Numbered from the stretch's first letter, positions 40,263 through 53,434 are shown. The stretch: 64,000 nt of DNA from Xinfangfangia pollutisoli (GCF_020179405.1 NZ_JAICBZ010000010.1:1-64000); one strand, 5' to 3'. Notes: generated by a model from the letters alone, not told the origin. Numbers and translations: made by a program.

Positions 40263-41541
40263 CAGCTTTCGTGGCGGTGAAGCCAGTCCTCCAGCCGGGC
40301 GCGGATGTCCTCGGCGATGCGCTCATCCTCGATCTCGCCGATCGCTTCGGCCAGGAAGGCCAGCACCAGCAGAGATTGCGCCGCCCGCTTCGGCACACCG
40401 CGCGATTGCAGATAGAACAGCGCCGTCTCGTCAATCGCGCCCGAGGTCGAGCCATGCGAGCATTTCACGTCGTCGGCATAGATCTCCAGCTCGGGCTTGG
40501 CCAGGAACTGACTGTCGCCGTCCAGAAGCAGAGACTGGGAAATCTGATATCCGTCCGTCTGTTGCGCGGCCTGCTTCACCAGGATCTTGCCCTGGAAAAC
40601 CCCGGTCGCGCCGTTCTTCAGCACCTTCTTGAACACCTGGCGGCTTTCGCAACCGGGCGCGGCATGCGTGACGAAAACCGTATCGTCATGATGGAAATCG
40701 CCGTCGCCCACCGCGGCCCCGGCAATATGCGCCACCGATTCCGCGCCGTTTAGCTCGATCACCGCCTCATTGCGCGTCATCACGCCGTTCATGGTCAGCG
40801 TGAAGCTTTTGAACAGCGCTTCCGAGGCGATGCGGGCGAAAAGATGGGTCGCCATCTGCCGGCCATGCGCACGGCCCTGCGGGCGGATGTGATGCAGCCG
40901 GCCGCTTTGGCCGACATCGACCTCCATCACCACATTGGCGCGCGCCCCGGCCGAGCCGGTTTCCAGCAGCACCAGTTCGGCGCCCGGCTCGACCTTCACG
41001 CAATGATGCAACATCACGTCCGAAGTATCGGAACTTGCGCGATAAGAGATGTGCAGCGGCTTTGGCGCCTTGCCCGTGACCCGGATCAGCAGCCCTTCGC
41101 GCGCCGCGGCCGTATTCAGCGCCGCCAGCGGCCGCGCCACCGGCGTCTGCCCGGCCTCTTCCAGCGTACCATAGACCGCGCCGGCCCAGTGGATATCCTG
41201 CGCATCTGCCTGGGACAGAAGGGAAATCTCTATCCCGGCCAGGGTCAGGTCATCCGAGGCTTCGGCATCGAAGACACCATCGGTGAAGATCACCCGCAGC
41301 TTGTCCAGCCCGGTGAAGATCGGCCGCTCCACCCGCAGCGCCGTGGCGGGTTGCGGATGCGGGTCGCTCAGCAGCGCCGGATTGGTGTAGCGCCAATATT
41401 CGTCGCGGCGCCCGGGCATGCCCATCGCCTGCAGCCGTGCCATGGCCGCGACGCGCGCCGCCTTGGTGAAGCCGCCCCGCGGCAGATCCAGAACCGCCAG
41501 CCGCGCGGCCAGCGCATCTTCCTTGGCCTTGGGCAGCGCCA

Positions 41542-41545
<4 letters not shown>
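40262..41545 (-). CDS. sufD: Fe-S cluster assembly protein SufD
   Basis: 427 residues. SufD partners SufB and the ATPase SufC in the scaffold complex. The beta-helix core contains ADDVKCSHGSTSGAIDETAL, with the conserved cysteine and histidine pair, and FYLQSRGVPKRAAQSLLVLA. The N-terminus has GMPGRRDEYWRYTNPALL. It overlaps sufC by four bases and the YIP1 gene by one, keeping the block tightly coupled. Confidence 0.95.
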
Positions 41546-42309
<764 letters not shown>

Positions 42310-42319
42310 CTTTCTCTCC

Positions 42320-42916
42320 TTACACCGGCTGCATCAGCGCGCGGGTATAGGCGCGGATGCGGTCGGGGGTCAGCGGGGTTGGGGTCAGGTCGAACCGCGC
42401 CATGCGGCCAATGATCCCTGTGGGGCGGGCCAGCGCCTCGGCCCTGTGATAGGCCTCGCGCGGGGTGTAATCGTCGAAAAACAGCGTCACCGGCCGGGTG
42501 ATCCGGTAGGCGACCGTCAGAAAGGCGCCCAGGCGGAACCGGCCGTCGACCAGCACGACATCCGGATGAACGAAATCCGGCAAGTCCCAGACTTTCAGAC
42601 AATATTCAGGCCAGGTTCGGGCATGGCTATCATCCTGCGGATGGCCCCAATCGCGGGTCGGGCCGATATCGACATGCAGGATCTGCGCCGGATAACCGGC
42701 CAGGGCCGCGGTCATCATCTGCGCCCAGGCCGCGTCGCTTTCCACCGCCCAGACCTTGGCCCCCGCTTCGGCCGCCATCACGGTCGACCCGCCCGAGCCA
42801 TATTCCAGCACGACATCCGCCGCTTCATAAGCGGCCCGCAGCGCTGCCGCCTCGGCCGGCGGCAGGGTCAGCTCGGGGCGCGGCGGCGCGGCAGATACAG
42901 AGCCGAGTTCAGCCAT
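42320..42916 (-). CDS. Class I methyltransferase-like protein in the suf operon
   Basis: 198 residues. The motif VLEYGSGGSTVMAAEAGAKV plus WAVESDAAWAQMM is a SAM-binding Rossmann start of the FkbM/Methyltransf_24 type. FVHPDVVLVDGRFRLGAFL then gives the usual DGR segment, and the C-terminal half is short. The gene is embedded in the suf operon (GGAGGCAGCC ribosome-binding site). Proteins of this kind are recurrently found between sufB and sufC in Rhodobacteraceae as far as I recall, and their substrate is unknown. Confidence 0.8.
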   Translation of the reverse strand: MAELGSVSAAPPRPELTLPPAEAAALRAAYEAADVVLEYGSGGSTVMAAEAGAKVWAVESDAAWAQMMTAALAGYPAQILHVDIGPTRDWGHPQDDSHARTWPEYCLKVWDLPDFVHPDVVLVDGRFRLGAFLTVAYRITRPVTLFFDDYTPREAYHRAEALARPTGIIGRMARFDLTPTPLTPDRIRAYTRALMQPV

Positions 42917-42991
42917 GGCTGCCTCCGGCCACGAAGCGGCTTTGTCCGAAGGATCCCTGCCGGAAGCCAGCGGAAAGATCGTCGCGTAAGC

Positions 42992-43207
42992 CTAAGCCAT
43001 ACCGATAAAAATCAGCGCGACCACCGCTGCGGCCAGCCCCAGTGCCAGCCAATTGCCCGAGATCGCGCGCCGCCCGGCCTTGCGATGCCGCGGCGCATAG
43101 GTGAAGCGCAGATCCTGCCCGACGAAGACCGTCGCCTTGCAGGTGCCGCTGCCAGCCTTGATCCGCGCGATCCGGTCCTGGAACTCGGCCTTCTGAATCG
43201 ACATCAT
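42992..43207 (-). CDS. Small hypothetical tail-anchored protein in the suf operon
   Basis: 71 residues with the start at 43207, placed seven bases after GGAGG. The N-terminus MMSIQKAEFQDRIARIKAGS then TCKATVFVGQDLRFTYAPRH is soluble and basic; a single C-terminal helix (LALGLAAAVVALIFIGMA) suggests tail anchoring. It is the first of two extra genes between sufB and sufC. Function unknown; it may tether the Suf machinery to the membrane, which is speculation. Confidence 0.65.
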   Translation of the reverse strand: MMSIQKAEFQDRIARIKAGSGTCKATVFVGQDLRFTYAPRHRKAGRRAISGNWLALGLAAAVVALIFIGMA

Positions 43208-43302
43208 CCCACGCCCTCCGGTTCCCGCACCGGGACCGAGCATAGGAACCGACATGGCCACAATGGGACGCAATTGGTTCGACGGCGTGATATTTCGTCA
43301 GA

Positions 43303-44814
<1,512 letters not shown>

Positions 44815-44827
44815 CGCACCCTTCCCG

Positions 44828-45877
44828 TCATGCGGCCCGCGCGCGGGCCTTCGCATAGGCCTTGGTCCACGTCTCGGCGAACCGCAGCACATCCTGTTCC
44901 GTCACGCCCGGCCCGATCGAGATGCGGATCGCCTGACCCGCCTCGTCCGCGCCAAAGCCCATCGCCGTCAAGACCCGGCTGGCCCGCACCTTGCCCGACG
45001 AACAGGCCGATCCGGCCGAGATCGCGAACCCCGCCAGATCCATCGCCATCACCTGGGTTTCCCCCTTCCAGCCGGGGGCGATCAGGCAGAGCGTGTTCGG
45101 CAGGCGGCCAGCGGCAGCGTCTTTTCCGACTGAAATAGTCTTCTTTTCCAGATTCAGCAATGCTGATTCTAGAACATTTCTAATCTGGGCCACTTCCTCC
45201 CAGATGCCAAGCGCCAGATCGCGGGCCGCCGCCTCGGCCGCGGCGGCAAAACCGGCGATTCCGATCAGGTTCTCGGTGCCGGCGCGCCGGCCCATTTCCT
45301 GCCCGCCGCCGCGCAATTGCGGTTGCAGATCAATCCCTTGCCGAAGGATCAGCGCGCCGATCCCCTTGGGCCCGCCCAGCTTATGCGCCGAGACAAGCCC
45401 CATCTCGCAGCCCAGCCAGTTGAAGGCCAGCGGCAGCTTGCCAAAAGCCTGGGTCAGGTCCGACACGGCCAGGCCCTGCGGAAGATCCTGCAGCACGCCG
45501 GTCTCGGAATTCGCGATCTGCAGCGCCATACGCCCCGGTATGGCGCCCGATACGGCCCCGTCTGGCGCAACCGCCAGGCCCGGGTTGCACCAGGCCGCCA
45601 CCGCATCATGTTCGACCGGCGCACAGTCCAGGCCCCGCCCTGCCAGCGCCAGCGCCGCGGCCTCGGTCGCGCCGCTGGTAAAGACGATATCGGCCCCGTC
45701 CGCGCCCAGGGCGGCGGCGATCTTCGCCCGCGACTTTTCGATCAGCGCCTTGGCCGCCCGCCCCTCGGCATGGACCGAGGACGGATTGCCGACCAGATCC
45801 ATCGCCTCGGCCATCGCGGCCTTCGCCTCGGGCCGCAAGGGCGTGGTGGCGTTCCAGTCAAGATAGAGCCGGCTCAT
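44828..45877 (-). CDS. Cysteine desulfurase, NifS/IscS-like
   Basis: 349 residues, shorter than IscS (about 400). The PLP lysine is in [16 protein letters not shown] and the catalytic cysteine in [11 protein letters not shown]. The N-terminus is [14 protein letters not shown]. It starts inside the iscR stop (ATGA), so it is coupled to the regulator. With sufS at the other end, the operon carries two desulfurases of different groups; this one may supply sulfur for tRNA thiolation or serve a different condition. Confidence 0.9.
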   Translation of the reverse strand: MSRLYLDWNATTPLRPEAKAAMAEAMDLVGNPSSVHAEGRAAKALIEKSRAKIAAALGADGADIVFTSGATEAAALALAGRGLDCAPVEHDAVAAWCNPGLAVAPDGAVSGAIPGRMALQIANSETGVLQDLPQGLAVSDLTQAFGKLPLAFNWLGCEMGLVSAHKLGGPKGIGALILRQGIDLQPQLRGGGQEMGRRAGTENLIGIAGFAAAAEAAARDLALGIWEEVAQIRNVLESALLNLEKKTISVGKDAAAGRLPNTLCLIAPGWKGETQVMAMDLAGFAISAGSACSSGKVRASRVLTAMGFGADEAGQAIRISIGPGVTEQDVLRFAETWTKAYAKARARAA

Positions 45878-46335
45878 TCCTCATCCACCACCCGAAACAG
45901 CGAGGGCACCGCCGGACAGGGCGTCAGGTCGTTGCGGATGACATCCGACAGCCGGACCTGATGCAGGAAGACATAGACATTGGCCGACAGCGATTCCCAC
46001 AGCCGGTTGGTCAGCGATTGCGCCCGGGTGCCCGACACCGCGCCGGTCGCCCCGGCCCCGGCATGGGTGGCATCGACGGTCTCCTCGACCGCCTGCAGCA
46101 CCTCGCTGACCCGGATCGTCTCGGGCGTCCGGGCCAGGCGATAGCCGCCCCCGGGCCCGCGCACCGCCTCGACCAGGCCCGCCCGTCGCAGCTTGACGAA
46201 CAGCTGCTCCAGATAAGGCAGCGAAATGTCCTGGCGTTTCGAGATCTCGGCCAGCGACATCCGGTCCTCGCCCCGCACCAGCGCCAGATCGGCCAGCGCG
46301 ACCATCGCATAGCGGCCTTTGGTCGACAGCTTCAT
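45874..46335 (-). CDS. iscR: Rrf2-family Fe-S regulator IscR, single-cysteine type
   Basis: 153 residues with the start at 46335 (MKLSTKGRYAM), after GGGAAAG. The Rrf2 winged helix covers about residues 1-80 (LAEISKRQDISLPYLEQLF, then GPGGGYRLAR). The three cysteines that bind [2Fe-2S] in E. coli IscR (C-x5-C-x5-C near residues 92-104) are absent. The only cysteine is Cys140 in NDLTPCPAVP. From the literature I recall that Rhodobacter sphaeroides IscR also lacks the triad and uses a different ligand set; this protein fits that type. It heads the suf operon and should repress it when clusters are plentiful. Confidence 0.93.
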   Translation of the reverse strand: MKLSTKGRYAMVALADLALVRGEDRMSLAEISKRQDISLPYLEQLFVKLRRAGLVEAVRGPGGGYRLARTPETIRVSEVLQAVEETVDATHAGAGATGAVSGTRAQSLTNRLWESLSANVYVFLHQVRLSDVIRNDLTPCPAVPSLFRVVDEE

Positions 46336-46436
46336 CTTTCCCACCCATGGGCCCGAACGGATTGGCCCTATATCCATTGACGCCGCGCGCAGCGCCCATT
46401 ACCTCGAATGCCGACCCAGGAGCGCCGCGGCGCGCC

Positions 46437-46451
46437 TTAGAACAATTCTAA
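46437..46451. promoter_or_regulatory. Irr-box/ICE-like palindrome upstream of iscR
   Basis: TTAGAACAATTCTAA is a perfect six-base inverted repeat with a three-base spacer, 102-116 bases upstream of the iscR start, in the divergent region with the hydrolase gene. It matches my memory of the Irr-binding iron control element (TTTAGAA-x3-TTCTAAA). Irr acts on iron and Fe-S genes in alphaproteobacteria. An IscR-type site is an alternative. Confidence 0.55.
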
Positions 46452-46499
46452 CTTCCCTGAGCGAAACAGTCAAGAATCGCTCACAGTCAGGCGAGTACA

Positions 46500-47159
46500 A
46501 TGCCCGAAGTCATCTTTGCCGGCCCCGACGGCCGTCTCGAAGGCCGCTACCACCCGCAAAAGGACCGCGACGCCCCGATCGCCATCGTGTTGCATCCCCA
46601 CCCCGCCTATGGCGGGACGATGAACAACAAGGTGGTGTATAATCTGCATTACGCCTTCCACAACCTCGGCTTCACGGTGCTGCGGTTCAATTTCCGCGGC
46701 GTGGGCCGCAGCCAGGGCGAATATGATCAGGGCATCGGCGAATTGTCCGATGCGGCCTCGGCGCTGGATTACCTGCAGTCGATGAACCAGAATGCCAAGC
46801 ATTGCTGGGTCGCGGGCTTCAGCTTCGGCGCCTGGATCGGCATGCAGCTGCTGATGCGCCGGCCCGAGATCACCGGCTTCGTCTCGGTCGCGCCGCCGGC
46901 GAACCTGTATGATTTCTCCTTCCTTGCCCCCTGCCCGTCTTCGGGGCTGATCATCAACGGCTCGGCCGACAAGGTGGCGCCGCCCAAGGATGTGAAGGGT
47001 CTGGTGAACAAGCTGCACGAGCAGAAGGGCATCACGATCACCCATAAGGAGATCGAGGGCGCGGACCACTTCTTCAAGGATGAAGAGGCACATATGAAGC
47101 CGATGATCGAGACGGTTTCGGAATATGTGAAGCGCCGGATGACCGAAGGCACGCGCTGA
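46500..47159 (+). CDS. Alpha/beta hydrolase (COG2945 type)
   Basis: 219 residues. The nucleophile elbow is GFSFGAW, the oxyanion region is HPHPAYGGTMNNKVVY, and RFNFRGVGRSQGEYD and the late HFF (ADHFFKDE) are typical of this branch of small, cytoplasmic alpha/beta hydrolases. Its natural substrate is unknown. It is divergent from iscR; the ATG follows AGGCGAG. Its stop overlaps the next start (TGATG). Confidence 0.88.
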   Translation: MPEVIFAGPDGRLEGRYHPQKDRDAPIAIVLHPHPAYGGTMNNKVVYNLHYAFHNLGFTVLRFNFRGVGRSQGEYDQGIGELSDAASALDYLQSMNQNAKHCWVAGFSFGAWIGMQLLMRRPEITGFVSVAPPANLYDFSFLAPCPSSGLIINGSADKVAPPKDVKGLVNKLHEQKGITITHKEIEGADHFFKDEEAHMKPMIETVSEYVKRRMTEGTR

Positions 47160-47419
47160 TGTCCTTCATCCAGGATCTGGCCGACCAGCTGGCAAAGGAT
47201 GTGATCGCCGCGCAGGACGAATTGCAGGACGATCGCTTCTACGAACAGGTCGGCCGGGTGCTGCTGGCGGCCTCGCCCACGCTGAACGAGGCCTTCATGA
47301 CCTCGATCCGCATCCGTCTGGCGGAAAAGCGCGGCCGGGATTTCCTGGCCCGGGTGCTGAAGGCCAAGCGCGAGGGGGCGAAGGCCCCCGAGGCGCCCAA
47401 GGATCTGAGCGCCCAGTGA
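47159..47419 (+). CDS. Hypothetical protein
   Basis: 86 residues, MSFIQDLADQLAKDVIAAQD at the N-terminus, then helical with MTSIRIRLAEKRGRDFLARV and a Lys/Pro-rich tail. No membrane segment. It is coupled to both neighbours: its ATG overlaps the hydrolase stop, and the HD-domain gene starts within its last codons. I recall similar small ORFs at this position beside COG2945 hydrolases in Rhodobacteraceae but no known role. Confidence 0.75.
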   Translation: MSFIQDLADQLAKDVIAAQDELQDDRFYEQVGRVLLAASPTLNEAFMTSIRIRLAEKRGRDFLARVLKAKREGAKAPEAPKDLSAQ

Positions 47420-48036
47420 GCCACGCAGAGACCCGCGCAGTGAGCCCGGCCCAGACAGAGCGGCTTGACCGGCAGTTCGCCTTCCTGAACGAGGCGGACC
47501 GGCTGAAATCGGTGCTGCGGGCGACGACGCTGTGCGACGGGTCGCGGCGCGAGAATTCCGGGGAACACAGCTGGCATCTGGCGCTGTATGCGCTGGCCCT
47601 GGCCGACCATGCGGGGCCGGATGTTTCCATCGACAGGGTCATCCGCATGCTGATCCTGCATGATCTGGTAGAAATCGACGTGGGCGATGTGCCGATCCAT
47701 TCGGCGAACGGTCAGGCCCATGCCAGCGCCGCGACGCAGGAAGCCGAGCAGCGCGCCGCCGATCGGATCTTCGGCCTGCTGCCCGCCGATCTGGCGGCCG
47801 AGTTCCGCGCGCTGTGGGATGAATTCGAGGCCGCCGAAACCCCGGATGCGGTCTTTGCCAAAAGCCTGGACCGGGTGCAGCCTGTCATGGCGAACCTTGC
47901 CTCGGGCGGCGGCACCTGGGCCACCTACAATGTCACCTTCGACCAGCTGGAAACCCGCGTCGGCTCCAAGATCGCCCGGGGCGCGCCGCGGATCTGGGAT
48001 TGGGTGAAGGTCAAGGCGCGACCCTGGTTCGGCTGA
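47416..48036 (+). CDS. HD-domain hydrolase (YfbR-like, HD_3)
   Basis: 206 residues starting at a GTG that overlaps the preceding stop (GTGA). The metal site shows H in NSGEHSWHLALYAL and the HD pair in MLILHDLVEIDVGDV, with a later D in AKSLDRVQPV. This fits HD proteins that act as 5'-nucleotidases/dNMP phosphatases (YfbR) or related hydrolases. Substrate not determined. It ends 155 bases before icd. Confidence 0.87.
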   Translation: MSHAETRAVSPAQTERLDRQFAFLNEADRLKSVLRATTLCDGSRRENSGEHSWHLALYALALADHAGPDVSIDRVIRMLILHDLVEIDVGDVPIHSANGQAHASAATQEAEQRAADRIFGLLPADLAAEFRALWDEFEAAETPDAVFAKSLDRVQPVMANLASGGGTWATYNVTFDQLETRVGSKIARGAPRIWDWVKVKARPWFG

Positions 48037-48103
48037 TCGGCGCAAGGCGCTGCCCCCGGCCGGGCGGTGCCGGGCAAAAGCCGCGGAAAGCTGCGACATC
48101 TTC

Positions 48104-48121
48104 GGTATACCTTCGCATACC
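48104..48121. promoter_or_regulatory. GGTATACC dyad and repeat in the icd promoter region
   Basis: GGTATACC is a perfect eight-base palindrome 81-88 bases before the icd ATG. Next to it CTTCGCATACC partly repeats TTCGGTATACC. Whether it binds a regulator is unknown; the spacing would suit control of icd, a TCA-cycle entry point. Confidence 0.25.
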
Positions 48122-48191
48122 ACCTTTCCCGGCCCGGGCTTTTCCGCTATAGGCCGCTCAGCGACTCCTATCACAGCAAAGGGCGGAACCG

Positions 48192-49406
48192 ATGACCAAG
48201 ATCAAGGTGGCAAATCCCATCGTCGAGATGGACGGCGACGAGATGACCCGGATCATCTGGGACTTCATCAAGAAGAAGCTGATCCTGCCCTATCTGGATG
48301 TCGACCTGCTGTATTACGATCTGGGCATCGAAGAGCGCGACCGCACCAACGACCAGATCACCATCGATTCCGCGATGAAGACCAAGGAAGTCGGCGTGGC
48401 GGTGAAATGCGCAACCATCACCCCCGACGAGCAGCGGGTCGAGGAATTCGGCCTGAAGCAGATGTGGAAATCGCCGAACGGCACGATCCGCAACATCCTG
48501 GGCGGCGTGATCTTCCGCGAGCCGATCATCTGCAAGAACGTGCCGCGCCTGGTTCCGGGCTGGACCAAGCCGATCGTCATCGGCCGCCATGCCTTTGGCG
48601 ACCAGTATCGCGCCACCGATTTCCACTTCCCCGGCAAGGGCAAGCTGACGATGAAATTCGTCGGCGAAGATGGCACGGTGATCGAGAAGGACGTGTTCGA
48701 TGCCCCCGCCGCCGGGGTTGCGATGGGCATGTACAACCTGGACCAGTCGATCATCGACTTCGCCCGGTCCTCGATGAACTATGGCCTGCTGAAGGGCTGG
48801 CCGGTCTACCTGTCGACCAAGAACACCATCCTCAAGGCCTATGACGGTCGCTTCAAGGATCTGTTCCAGAAGGTCTATGACGAGGAATTCGCCGACAAGT
48901 TCAAGGCCGCCGGCATCACCTATGAGCACCGTCTGATCGACGACATGGTGGCTTCGGCGCTGAAATGGTCGGGCGGCTATGTCTGGGCCTGCAAGAACTA
49001 CGATGGCGACGTGCAGTCCGACACCGTGGCGCAGGGCTTCGGCTCGCTGGGCCTGATGACCTCGGTCTTGATGACGCCCGATGGCAAGATCGTCGAGGCC
49101 GAGGCCGCCCATGGCACCGTGACCCGCCACTATCGCGAGCATCAGAAGGGCAAGGAAACCTCGACCAACTCGATCGCGTCGATCTTCGCCTGGACCGGCG
49201 GGCTGAAGCACCGCGCCAAGCTGGACGGCAACGATCAGCTGATGCGCTTTGCCGAGACGCTGGAAAAGGTCTGCGTGCAGACCGTCGAGGATGGCTACAT
49301 GACCAAGGACCTGGCGCTGCTGGTCGGGCCCGATCAGAAATGGCTGACCACGATGGGCTACCTGGAAAAGGTCGACCAATATCTGAACAAGGCGCTGGCG
49401 GGCTAA
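48192..49406 (+). CDS. icd: NADP-dependent isocitrate dehydrogenase
   Basis: 404 residues, the dimeric (type II) form related to eukaryotic cytosolic IDH. It oxidatively decarboxylates isocitrate to 2-oxoglutarate. [20 protein letters not shown] at the N-terminus, [52 protein letters not shown] and [11 protein letters not shown] define the family. AAGGGCGGAACC precedes the ATG. Terminated downstream by a strong hairpin. The TGTATACC-type dyad upstream may be a control site. Confidence 0.97.
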   Translation: MTKIKVANPIVEMDGDEMTRIIWDFIKKKLILPYLDVDLLYYDLGIEERDRTNDQITIDSAMKTKEVGVAVKCATITPDEQRVEEFGLKQMWKSPNGTIRNILGGVIFREPIICKNVPRLVPGWTKPIVIGRHAFGDQYRATDFHFPGKGKLTMKFVGEDGTVIEKDVFDAPAAGVAMGMYNLDQSIIDFARSSMNYGLLKGWPVYLSTKNTILKAYDGRFKDLFQKVYDEEFADKFKAAGITYEHRLIDDMVASALKWSGGYVWACKNYDGDVQSDTVAQGFGSLGLMTSVLMTPDGKIVEAEAAHGTVTRHYREHQKGKETSTNSIASIFAWTGGLKHRAKLDGNDQLMRFAETLEKVCVQTVEDGYMTKDLALLVGPDQKWLTTMGYLEKVDQYLNKALAG

Positions 49407-49420
49407 GCCGTCACGCAGCA

Positions 49421-49449
49421 AGGGCCGGGGTGATCCCCCGGCCCTTTTT
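49421..49449 (+). terminator. Terminator of icd
   Basis: Ten-base arms AGGGCCGGGG (49421-49430) and CCCCGGCCCT (49436-49445) with a TGATC loop, continuing into TTTTT. It starts 15 bases past the icd stop and ends two bases before the convergent miniprotein stop. Confidence 0.85.
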
Positions 49450-49450
49450 C

Positions 49451-49699
49451 TTAGCGCGGCCGGAAGGCGGCCGGGCCATGGGCAAGCCAGTCGGGCGCAG
49501 GCGCGCGGGGCGGCAGACCGATATCGGCGCGGATATGGTCATCAAGATGCCGCGCATCCGGCGGCCGTGCCTTGCGCATCCGCCCGCGCATCAGCGCAGC
49601 AGCGGCGGCAATCAGCACGCGCCAGGCGCCATGGGCGGCAATCGCCGCCTCAATCGTCGTCGAATGGCGCAGGTCTTTCCGGGACAGGGTCTGAGTCAT
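49451..49699 (-). CDS. DUF1127-like small protein
   Basis: 82 residues with the start at 49699 (MTQTLSRKDLRHSTTIEAAI). A helical, Ala-rich segment (WRVLIAAAAALMRGRMRKA) precedes LDDHIRADIGLPP, which resembles the DUF1127 end motif L-D-D-x-x-L-x-D-I-G-L. The C-terminus is Pro/Ala-rich. The ribosome-binding site is weak (GGAACACAG). A second member besides the gene at 18213. Family assignment rests on that short motif, so it is tentative. Confidence 0.6.
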   Translation of the reverse strand: MTQTLSRKDLRHSTTIEAAIAAHGAWRVLIAAAAALMRGRMRKARPPDARHLDDHIRADIGLPPRAPAPDWLAHGPAAFRPR

Positions 49700-50129
49700 C
49701 TGTGTTCCGGCGCGGGTTTCCCGGCGGCCGGCCTTCTGGGTTGCGTTGAAAAGAAGGCCCCGGACGCGGCGCATACGCCCCGGTATGGGGGCGTCAGACG
49801 GATCGAAGGGCCAGGGGTTCAGAGGAAATGCCCGAAACGGGCACGGCAGATCAGGCGCGCGAGATGCCGCGTCGATTGCCCCCGGTCGACAGGGCGTTGG
49901 TGAATGACGTCATCTCGGCCCCTCCTCTTGTCGATCTGTGGGTGCATCTTCCCTGCCCCGGCCTGCCGCCGTCTGGCAAGCCCCGCCTGGCAAGGCCGCC
50001 TGGCAAAACCGGCCTCCTGCGGCGGCTGTGCCACAGATTTGGGCAAGGCCGCGATCGCATGGCCCCGCGCGGCCCGCGCGACGGCACGGAACAGTGGACG
50101 CGGCGCGAAAACAGGCGCAGATTAAGGTC
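49700..50129. other. Intergenic region, 430 bases
   Basis: No credible gene. It holds one ATACG-type palindromic element (49772-49788) and imperfect CTGGCAAG repeats near 49970-50010. The promoter of the first YitT gene should be near the right end. I see no clear sigma-70 boxes or RNA gene. Confidence 0.45.
49772..49788. repeat. Copy of the 17-base CATACGCCCCGGTATGG element
   Basis: The 17-mer is identical to one inside the desulfurase gene at 45527-45543, and belongs to the ATACG-x-x-CGTAT motif group. Here it is intergenic and with the flanking GGGGCGT could form a short hairpin. Confidence 0.5.
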
Positions 50130-50741
50130 ATGCCTGTTGACCCTTCTTCCCGCCGCTACACGCTGTTCGAGGATATCCAGGGCCTCGTGATCGCCTCGGC
50201 GCAGGCGGCACTGGGGATCCATCTGCTGCGCGCGGCGGGGCTGGTCACCGGCGGCACGGCGGGCACGGCGCTGATCCTGAGCTACGCTTTCGACTGGAAT
50301 TTCTCGGTGGTGTTCTTTCTGATGAACATCCCGTTTTTCGGTTTTGCCTGGGCCAGCCGCGGGCCGGTCTTCTGCCTGAAATCGCTGGCCACCGTGGCTT
50401 TCGTCTCGGTGATGGCCGAGGCGCTGAAGCCGCTGGTGCAGATCGCCCATATCCATCCCGGCGCCGCGGCCGTGCTGTTCGGCATCTCGGCCGGCGTCGG
50501 GCTTTTGGGCCTGTTCCGCCATTCCGGCTCGCTGGGCGGGGTGTCGATCGTGGCGCTGATCCTGCAGGACCGCACCGGGTTCAAGGCGGGCTGGACCCAG
50601 CTGATCCATGACCTGATCCTGTTTGCGATCGCCCTGGTGCTGTTGCCGCTGGACCGGGTGATGTGGTCCTTTCTGGGCGCGGTAATCCTGAACGCGGTCA
50701 TCGCCTTCAACCATCGCCGCGACTGGTACGTGGTCAGCTGA
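50130..50741 (+). CDS. YitT family membrane protein (DUF161)
   Basis: 203 residues, five or six hydrophobic helices. The motif GLVTGGTAGTALILSYAFDW and the FFLMNIPFFGFAW helix are typical of the YitT_membrane domain. The C-terminal DUF2179 module found in many members is absent, so this is the short type. TTAAGGTC precedes the ATG. It is followed by a paralogue 39 bases on. Function unknown. Confidence 0.85.
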   Translation: MPVDPSSRRYTLFEDIQGLVIASAQAALGIHLLRAAGLVTGGTAGTALILSYAFDWNFSVVFFLMNIPFFGFAWASRGPVFCLKSLATVAFVSVMAEALKPLVQIAHIHPGAAAVLFGISAGVGLLGLFRHSGSLGGVSIVALILQDRTGFKAGWTQLIHDLILFAIALVLLPLDRVMWSFLGAVILNAVIAFNHRRDWYVVS

Positions 50742-50780
50742 CCCCTTCCCCGGCGCGCCGGCCCGCGCTATGCCAAGATC

Positions 50781-51383
50781 ATGGCAGAGCCCGCAAAACA
50801 TACGTTGTTCGAAGACGCCCAGGGCATTGCCTATGGCGCCACCATGGCCGCCTTCGGCATCGTCATCCTGACCCATCTGGGCCTGGTCACCGGCCAGACC
50901 GCGGGCCTTGCCGTACTGATCGCCTACGCCACCGGATGGAGCTTTGGTCCGGTGTTCTTCCTGATCAACATCCCCTTCTACATTGCCGGCTACCTGCGCA
51001 TGGGCTGGGTCTTTACAGTGAAAACATTCGTCGCGGTGGCGCTGCTGTCGGGCCTGTCGATCTGGATGCCCCAGCATCTGAGCTTTGCGTCGCTGGATCC
51101 GATCCTCGGTGCGGTGCTGTTCGGCTGCGTCTCGGGCTCGGCGCTGCTGGCGCTGTTTCGGCATGGCGCCAGCCTGGGCGGGGTCGGGATCGTGGCGCTG
51201 ATCTTGCAGGAACGGCTGGGCTGGCGGGCGGGCTGGGTGCAGCTGGGCTTTGACGCCGCCCTGTTCGCCGCGGCCTTCGCGCTGCGCGATGCGACAACCG
51301 TGGCGATCAGCTTTCTGGGCGCGGTGGTCGTCAATCTCATCATCGCCATCAACCACCGCCGCGACCGCTACATCGCCACCTGA
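50781..51383 (+). CDS. YitT family membrane protein (DUF161), paralogue
   Basis: 200 residues, same architecture as the preceding gene: GLVTGQTAGLAVLIAYATGW, FFLINIPFYIAGYL and an ending AINHRRDRYIAT that matches AFNHRRDWYVVS of the neighbour. The pair is clearly a tandem duplication that has diverged, and the two may form a heteromer. Short type without the DUF2179 tail. Ends 134 bases before typA. Confidence 0.85.
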   Translation: MAEPAKHTLFEDAQGIAYGATMAAFGIVILTHLGLVTGQTAGLAVLIAYATGWSFGPVFFLINIPFYIAGYLRMGWVFTVKTFVAVALLSGLSIWMPQHLSFASLDPILGAVLFGCVSGSALLALFRHGASLGGVGIVALILQERLGWRAGWVQLGFDAALFAAAFALRDATTVAISFLGAVVVNLIIAINHRRDRYIAT

Positions 51384-51517
51384 CGGTTTGCGGCGCTAAA
51401 AAACCGCCATCTCCGCCCTGACGCACCGTCCTGCGGGCCCGCGCAGCGCGCGCCCCTCTGGCCATGCCGGAGAAAAGGCTGTAAGGCCGCCGCAACCCTC
51501 CTCCTCCCGGATGCCTC

Positions 51518-53335
<1,818 letters not shown>

Positions 53336-53371
53336 GCGCTGACGGGCGGCGGAGTACCGCCGTCCCGTTCG

Positions 53372-53396
53372 GCCCGGGCTGGAACCCTGCCCGGGC
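53372..53396 (+). terminator. Probable terminator of typA
   Basis: Two perfect GCCCGGGC arms (53372-53379 and 53389-53396) around a nine-base loop, followed by TTCTGCGTTT. It starts 36 bases past the typA stop. The U-run is broken. Confidence 0.5.
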
Positions 53397-53434
53397 TTCT
53401 GCGTTTCCTGCGCAAGTTGCGACAGGAGACCTGA

